Shown one piece after another: positions 6,649-10,543 of a stretch of 10,543 nt of DNA; within the stretch, counting starts at the first letter, position 1, and the number at the start of each line of letters is the position of its first letter. Under the pieces are notes generated by a model. The model saw nothing but the letters and a program-made list of their open reading frames with translations, was not told where the DNA came from and ran no database searches. Source of the DNA: an uncultured Opitutaceae bacterium (lineage in GTDB: Bacteria; Verrucomicrobiota; Verrucomicrobiia; Opitutales; Opitutaceae); assembly GCA_903885525.1 (NCBI GenBank), contig CAISJA010000323.1:1-10543 (forward strand). Reading direction: 5' to 3'. The position numbers were made by a program, and so were the translations under genes.

Positions 6649-7767
6649 TCAGCCTTTTTTCAGCAGTTCCTGCGGGTTGAGCTTCTGGAGTGACTTCGGC
6701 ACGAAGAGGCCGTCCCGCCGGATCAGTTTCCCGTCGAACCAGATTTCGCCGCCGCCATCTTCCGGGCGCTGGATGCAGACCATGTCCCAATGGACGGCGG
6801 ACTTGTTGCCATGGCCGCCCGGCTCGTAGGCCTGGCCGGGGGTGAAGTGGAAGGAGCCAGCGATCTTTTCGTCAAAGAGGATGTCGCGCATCGGCTCCAG
6901 GATGTGCGGGTTGAAGCCGAGGGCGAACTCGCCGATGTAGCGCGCGCCGGCGTCGGTATCGAGGATTTCGTTCATCCGTTTCGTGTTGCTGCTGGTGGCC
7001 TCGACGATGCGCCCCTGCCGGAAGGTCAGCTGGATGTGGTCGAAGGCGGTGCCGAGATAGATTGTCGGGGCGTTGTAGGTGATAGTGCCCTCCACGCTGT
7101 CCTTCACCGGGCAGGAGAACACCTCCCCGTCGGGAATGTTGCGGGCGCCGCCGCAGGGGACCGCCCCGATGCCCTTGATCGAAAAGCTCAGGTCGGTGCC
7201 CGGCCCCTTTAGGCTGACGCGGTCGGTCCGGTTCATCAGCTCGGTCAGCGCCTTCATGCCCGGGGCGTAGCGCGAGTAGTCGAAGGTGCAGACACGGAAG
7301 AAAAAGTCCTCGAACGCCTCGGTGCTCATGCCGGCCTGCTGGGCCATGGCGGGGGTCGGCCAGCGGAGCACGACCCACTTGGTTTTGTTGACCCGGTGGT
7401 CGAGCACGGGCTTGAGGATCTTTGCGACCATCTGCACCCGGGCGGAGGGCACGTCGGATGTCTCAAAGATGTTGTCGGCCCCGCGCACGGCGATGTACGC
7501 CTGCATGTGCTGCATGCGGGCCAGCTCGAGCGCGGAGGCGGTCTCGTACTGCGCCGCCTCCGCCTCGCGCAGCAGCTCGCGCGTGATGCGGGCCCGCTGG
7601 AGGTTCACATACGGCAGCGCCCCGTGGCCGCGGGCGGCGCGGATGAGCTCGATGACAAAGGCATCGGGAATGTCGAAGGCATCGATCAGGACGCGCTCGC
7701 CATTTTTCAATTCGCAGGAGAAGCCGGTTAGCACCTCGGCCAGCCGGGCAAAACGGGGATCACTCAT
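6649..7767 (-). CDS. M29-family metallo-aminopeptidase (aminopeptidase T/AmpS-like)
   Basis: Cytoplasmic dinuclear-metal exopeptidase of 372 residues that removes N-terminal amino acids from peptides. The family is known from Thermus aminopeptidase T and staphylococcal AmpS. The C-terminal catalytic half carries all expected metal/catalytic positions: Glu215 in IPDGEVF, Glu280 in GEFALGFN, His307 in SFHF, Tyr314, and His326/Asp328 in HWDM. The N-terminal half (1-190) is the Rossmann-like domain, with VLIDAFDIPDAF and YIAVRGADNIFE near 91-102. The His-to-Tyr spacing of 7 and the HxD pair match the Thermus enzyme; the Tyr-to-His spacing (12) is shorter than in Thermus. The ATG at 7767 has a possible GGAGGGG 13 nt upstream, the only Shine-Dalgarno-like sequence near a start in the window. 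It lies 144 nt after lpxK on the same strand and may be co-transcribed. No functional link to either neighbour is evident. Confidence 0.92.
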   Translation of the reverse strand: MSDPRFARLAEVLTGFSCELKNGERVLIDAFDIPDAFVIELIRAARGHGALPYVNLQRARITRELLREAEAAQYETASALELARMQHMQAYIAVRGADNIFETSDVPSARVQMVAKILKPVLDHRVNKTKWVVLRWPTPAMAQQAGMSTEAFEDFFFRVCTFDYSRYAPGMKALTELMNRTDRVSLKGPGTDLSFSIKGIGAVPCGGARNIPDGEVFSCPVKDSVEGTITYNAPTIYLGTAFDHIQLTFRQGRIVEATSSNTKRMNEILDTDAGARYIGEFALGFNPHILEPMRDILFDEKIAGSFHFTPGQAYEPGGHGNKSAVHWDMVCIQRPEDGGGEIWFDGKLIRRDGLFVPKSLQKLNPQELLKKG

Positions 7768-7811
7768 GCGATCCAGTCAACCCCTCCCACCCGGCCGCGT
7801 TCAATCCCAAA

Positions 7812-7865
7812 GGTGCCGGGCACCGCCCCCCTGGCTGGCTTCCGGCGCGCCTCGTCCGGCCGGAC
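7812..7865. repeat. Two palindromes in the lpxK-aminopeptidase gap
   Basis: Within the 144-bp gap, GTCCGGCCGGAC (7854-7865) is a perfect 12-bp palindrome, and GGTGCC-G-GGCACC (7812-7824) has perfect 6-bp arms. Their centres are about 42 bp apart, roughly four helical turns. They might be operator half-sites or just the result of extreme GC content. No T-run follows either, so they do not look like terminators, and no clear promoter is visible for the aminopeptidase. Confidence 0.3.
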
Positions 7866-7911
7866 CGCCGCCGCGGCCGGGCGACCCTTGCGGGAGACCC
7901 CCGGGATGGGC

Positions 7912-9135
7912 TCAGGCGGGATTGACCGGCAGCTGGTCCGCGGGAGCCGCCGGCGCCCCGCCGAAGGGAAAGCAGATCTTGCCCACGGCGTCCTGAAAGT
8001 CGTCCGCCCCGCGGAGAATGTCGATTTCGAGACGGAGAAAATACAGCGGGAGCGGACAGGCGGACGCCTCGGTGAGGCGGACCGCATCCTTTTCCGTGGT
8101 GACGATGAACTCGGCGCCGGCCTCGCGCGACTCGGCATAGACCTCCGCGAGATCCTCGGCCGTGAAGCGGTGGTGGTCGAGGAAGCGCCGGAGATGGACG
8201 AGGCGGGCCCCGCCCTCGGTGAGGAAGCGCTCGAAGCTCTCCGGGGTGGCGATGCCGGAGAAGCAGGCGATGCTCCGCCCCTTCAGGTCCTCCAGCGGGC
8301 GGCGCTCCCCGTTGCCGACGCGTTGGAGGTACTGCGGCCGGTGGGCGCACTCGATGAACTCGGCCGACGGGTTGTGCCGCCGGATCAGGGCCTCCAGTTC
8401 CTCGTCGCGCCGGCCGTTCGACTTGGTGAGGAATATGTAGGAGGCGCGCTGCAGGTGCTTCACCGGCTCGCGCAGGATGCCGCGCGGAATCGTGAAGCCG
8501 TTGCCAAAGGGGTTGGTCTTGTCCACCAGCAGCAGGTTCAGCCTCCCCTTGAGCCGGAGGTACTGGAAACCGTCGTCGAGCACCAGCGTGTCGCAGCCGA
8601 ACTGCCGGATGGCGTAGGCGCCGGCATTCACCCGGTCCTTGTCCACGAGGACGACCACCCCGGGCAGGTTGCGGGCGAGCATGTAGGGCTCGTCCCCGGC
8701 CACCTCGGAGTCGAGCAGCACCCGGGTGCCGTCGCTCACGACGCGGGGCGGCGCCGGGTCGCGGTGGTTGAACTCGTGCCACCATTTCCGCCAGAAGGGC
8801 GGAGCCTTGCTTTTGTAGCCGCGGCTGAGGATCGCCACCTTGCGGCCACGCTCCTGCAGGGCGCGCGCGAATTTCTCCACCACCGGGGTCTTGCCCGTGC
8901 CGCCCCAGGTGAGGTTTCCCACCACCACCACCAGGCAGCCGAGCGGATGGTCGTGGAGGATGCGCTGGCGGTAGAGCCAGAGCCGGAGCTGCATCAGCCC
9001 GCTGTAGAAGAAGGAAGCCGACTGCAGGAGGGCTGCGAGGGCCGCGGCGGCGGTCCCTTCGCGCTTCCCCAGGATGACATCGCTGACAAACTGCTCGAAT
9101 TCGTTGGTCTTATGGCGCAGCCAGCGGTTGGGCAT
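7912..9135 (-). CDS. lpxK: Tetraacyldisaccharide 4'-kinase LpxK
   Basis: Inner-membrane-associated kinase that phosphorylates the 4' position of the lipid A disaccharide, giving lipid IVA. From the ATG at 9135 the protein is 407 residues. An in-frame ATG at 9204 would add 23 residues of unlikely, proline-rich sequence. A membrane-associating N-terminal helix spans about 33-60. The P-loop GNLTWGGTGKTP lies at 73-84, then LSRGY (103-107), VSDGTRVLL (133-141), GDEPYMLA (147-154, with the presumed catalytic Asp148), LVLDDGFQY (184-192), NPFGNG (208-213), REPV (222-225), FLTKSN (235-240) and a later LDHHRFT that carries the family's catalytic-dyad His. It is longer than the E. coli enzyme (328 residues), partly through extra basic/aromatic residues at 107-130 and a Pro/Ala-rich tail. 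The DDGxQH motif has Tyr for His. No other lipid A gene is nearby. It is divergent from the aminotransferase gene, 89 bp away. Confidence 0.95.
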   Translation of the reverse strand: MPNRWLRHKTNEFEQFVSDVILGKREGTAAAALAALLQSASFFYSGLMQLRLWLYRQRILHDHPLGCLVVVVGNLTWGGTGKTPVVEKFARALQERGRKVAILSRGYKSKAPPFWRKWWHEFNHRDPAPPRVVSDGTRVLLDSEVAGDEPYMLARNLPGVVVLVDKDRVNAGAYAIRQFGCDTLVLDDGFQYLRLKGRLNLLLVDKTNPFGNGFTIPRGILREPVKHLQRASYIFLTKSNGRRDEELEALIRRHNPSAEFIECAHRPQYLQRVGNGERRPLEDLKGRSIACFSGIATPESFERFLTEGGARLVHLRRFLDHHRFTAEDLAEVYAESREAGAEFIVTTEKDAVRLTEASACPLPLYFLRLEIDILRGADDFQDAVGKICFPFGGAPAAPADQLPVNPA

Positions 9136-9149
9136 GACGTTAATAGGCT

Positions 9150-9178
9150 TTGACGGCGGGGGCCGGGGGTTGGTGAAT
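9150..9178 (+). promoter_or_regulatory. Weak candidate promoter for the aminotransferase
   Basis: TTGACG (9150-9155, 5 of 6 to the -35 consensus) is followed after 17 bp by GTGAAT (9173-9178), a poor -10 match. It is the best pairing I see in the short lpxK/aminotransferase divergent region, about 46 bp before the aminotransferase ATG. On the opposite strand TATTAA lies only 4 nt before the lpxK ATG; if it were a -10 box the lpxK transcript would be almost leaderless. Confidence 0.25.
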
Positions 9179-9224
9179 CGAGTTAGCGGCCGGTCCGCCA
9201 ACATGCAACACCGGCTTCACCCGC

Positions 9225-10289
9225 ATGCCCTACAAACTTTTCATTCCCGGCCCCGTCGCCGTGTCCGACCAAACGCTCCGCGCCATGACGCGCCCCCTGA
9301 TCGGGCACCGTGGCAGCGAATTCATCGCCCTCTACCGCTCGCTGCAACCGGGCCTGCAGGCGCTCTTCGGCACGGCCGATCCCGTCTACCTCTCCACCAG
9401 CAGCGCCTGGGGCCTGATGGAAGGCTCCCTCCGCAATGTCGTCCGCCGAAAAGTGCTTTGCTGCATGAACGGTGCCTTCTCCGACAAATGGCTGGAGGTC
9501 GCCCGCCGCTGCGGGCTCGAAGCCGCCGGCCTGTCCTTCGAGTGGGGCCGCCCGGTCGACCCCGCCGCGCTCCGCGCCGAACTCGCCCGCGGCGGCTACG
9601 ACGCCGTCACCCTCATCCATAACGAGACCTCCTGCGGCTGCCAGAGCGACCTGCCGGCCCTCGCCGCCGTGCTCCGCGATTTCCCCGACGTCATCAGCAT
9701 CGTCGACACCGTCAGCTCGTTCAGCGCCGTGCCGATCGCCAAGGACGCCCTCGGCCTCGACATCGTGCTGACCGGCTCGCAAAAGGCCCTCGCCCTGCCC
9801 CCGGGCCTCTCCCTGGCCGCCGTCTCGCCCCGCGCCCTCGCCCGCGCCGCCACCTCGCCCGCCCGCGGCTATTACTTCGACCTCGTCGAGTTTCAGAAAA
9901 ACCACGAGGGCGGCATGACCCCCAGCACCCCGGTCATCCCGCTGATCTATGCCCTCGAGTCGAAGCTGCAGGACATCGCCGCCGAGGGGATCCCCGCGCG
10001 CTTTGCCCGGCACCGGCGCCTCAACCACCTCGTCCGCGACTGGGCCCTGGCCCGCGGCTTCCGGCTGTTCCCGCAGGAAGGCTTCGGCTCGGTGACGCTC
10101 AACTGCTTCGCCAACACGCTCGGCGTCGACCTGCCGGCCGTCAACCAGCGGCTCAAGCAGCGCGGCTTCCTGATCGACGGCGGCTACGGCAAGCTCAAGG
10201 GCACCACCTTCCGCATCTCGAACATGGGCGATGAAACCGAGGCCACCCTGGCGGAGCTCCTCGCCGCGCTCGACGCCTCCCTGGGCTGA
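9225..10289 (+). CDS. Class V PLP-dependent aminotransferase (alanine/serine-glyoxylate aminotransferase group)
   Basis: Cytosolic fold-type I PLP enzyme, 354 residues, of the alanine-glyoxylate / serine-glyoxylate aminotransferase (and 'soluble hydrogenase small subunit') group. Visible motifs: FIPGPVAVSD (6-15); IGHRGSEF (26-33), equivalent to the usual SHRGxEF; phosphate-loop region STSSAWGLMEGSLRN (57-71); HNETSCG (132-138, usually HNETSTG); IVDTVSSFSAVP (159-170), with Asp161 for the PLP pyridine nitrogen; and TGSQKALALPPG (183-194), with Lys187 the Schiff-base lysine. TFRISNMG (328-335) has Arg330 in the position that binds the substrate carboxylate. Known activities include alanine or serine:glyoxylate transamination, and some bacterial relatives act as phosphoserine aminotransferase. 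No phosphoglycerate dehydrogenase is visible to settle this. The start matches the usual N-terminus; an upstream ATG at 9203 is in another frame. The leader CTTCACCCGC lacks a Shine-Dalgarno. Confidence 0.92.
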   Translation: MPYKLFIPGPVAVSDQTLRAMTRPLIGHRGSEFIALYRSLQPGLQALFGTADPVYLSTSSAWGLMEGSLRNVVRRKVLCCMNGAFSDKWLEVARRCGLEAAGLSFEWGRPVDPAALRAELARGGYDAVTLIHNETSCGCQSDLPALAAVLRDFPDVISIVDTVSSFSAVPIAKDALGLDIVLTGSQKALALPPGLSLAAVSPRALARAATSPARGYYFDLVEFQKNHEGGMTPSTPVIPLIYALESKLQDIAAEGIPARFARHRRLNHLVRDWALARGFRLFPQEGFGSVTLNCFANTLGVDLPAVNQRLKQRGFLIDGGYGKLKGTTFRISNMGDETEATLAELLAALDASLG

Positions 10290-10308
10290 AGCGGTCCCCG
10301 CCCGGGCC

Positions 10309-10332
10309 GGCCGGCCGCGGGTCGGGCCGGCC
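10309..10332. repeat. Repeated GGCCGGCC forming an 8-bp GC hairpin
   Basis: GGCCGGCC occurs at 10309-10316 and 10325-10332 with 8 bases between. The unit is self-complementary, so the copies are both direct and inverted repeats and can form an all-GC 8-bp stem 20 nt after the aminotransferase stop. No T-run follows, so a standard intrinsic terminator is not supported; it may slow or pause transcription before the next gene, or be a by-product of high GC. Confidence 0.4.
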
Positions 10333-10381
10333 AGGATGTGATCCGCCCCCGTCACCGCCGCCCCAGGCTCCCGCCGCCACC

Positions 10382-10543
10382 ATGCCTTCCTCCCGGCCGC
10401 ATTCCCGTCTTCCCCGCCAGGCGTGGCCCGTGCTGGCGGCGGTCCTGTTCGTGCTCGCGGCGGTGGCCGGACACTGGGAGGGGCGCACCGGCCTCACCAG
10501 CCTGCTGCGCTTCGGGGATGACTTTGCCTCGCGCCGGATTCCC
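10382..10543 (+). CDS. Unidentified membrane-anchored protein, partial N-terminus
   Basis: A frame starting with ATG at 10382 stays open for 54 codons to the window edge. The visible part has an Arg/Pro/Ser-rich N-terminus (residues 1-14), one clear hydrophobic segment at about 15-32 (AWPVLAAVLFVLAAVAGHW) and then a polar region with GLTSLLRFGDDFASRR (39-54). This is a signal-anchor or first transmembrane helix with the positive charges on the cytoplasmic side. The strand and 92-bp spacing from the aminotransferase would allow co-transcription. No Shine-Dalgarno is present; the leader is CCGCCGCCACC, like other starts here. I do not recognise the family with confidence; it faintly resembles multi-spanning hypothetical membrane proteins of Opitutales. 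Confidence 0.6.
   Translation, partial: MPSSRPHSRLPRQAWPVLAAVLFVLAAVAGHWEGRTGLTSLLRFGDDFASRRIP

Noticed and set aside
5182..6693. 503-codon open frame on the plus strand opposite the NCS2 permease
   Set aside because: Low-complexity Gln/Arg/Gly/His-rich translation, no motifs; the minus strand carries an intact permease with all family signatures.
7813..9153. 446-codon open frame on the plus strand opposite lpxK
   Set aside because: No recognisable domain and biased composition, while the minus strand has the LpxK P-loop and DDG motifs in order.
9136..9204. Extended LpxK start at 9204
   Set aside because: The added residues are Pro/Arg-rich and without family similarity, and the ATG at 9135 fits the normal LpxK N-terminus better.
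9183..10355. 390-codon open frame on the minus strand opposite the aminotransferase
   Set aside because: Gly/Ala/Glu/Val-rich shadow; the plus strand encodes a full PLP enzyme with catalytic lysine.

Overview
The window looks like a chromosomal segment of a GC-rich Gram-negative bacterium. A TonB-dependent receptor and a lipid A kinase (LpxK) imply an outer membrane with LPS. The receptor's style (short signal peptide, then a VKLDTFEV-like TonB box), the high GC and the near absence of Shine-Dalgarno sequences fit the Verrucomicrobiota, perhaps Opitutales. That placement is an inference from gene style, not from a marker gene.

Layout: (1) 1-930, minus strand: N-terminal 310 residues of an AzgA-type purine permease, running off the left edge. 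(2) 931-1291: divergent regulatory region. (3) 1292-3664, plus strand: TonB-dependent outer-membrane receptor, followed by two back-to-back hairpins, the second a textbook intrinsic terminator. (4) 6516-3776, minus strand: a two-gene unit, an NCS2 xanthine/urate-type permease then an 8-oxoguanine deaminase-like amidohydrolase 29 nt behind it. (5) 6517-6648: three successive hairpins, the last with a T-run. (6) 7767-6649, minus strand: M29 metallo-aminopeptidase. (7) 9135-7912, minus strand: lpxK. (8) 9225-10289, plus strand: class V aminotransferase of the alanine/serine-glyoxylate group. (9) 10382 to the right edge, plus strand: start of an unidentified membrane protein.

The left 6.5 kb reads as a purine uptake and salvage locus. 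Two unrelated-subgroup nucleobase permeases flank a TonB-dependent receptor and a deaminase that, by family, converts 8-oxoguanine to urate. Together they could form a route from the outer membrane to the cytoplasm for purines or oxidised purines. The receptor's substrate is unknown and its membership rests on position alone. The right 4 kb is ordinary housekeeping (peptide turnover, lipid A synthesis, amino acid metabolism) with no obvious link to the purine genes.

No tRNA, rRNA, CRISPR array, insertion sequence or phage gene was seen. Long open frames opposite nearly every gene are GC-driven shadows and were not annotated.
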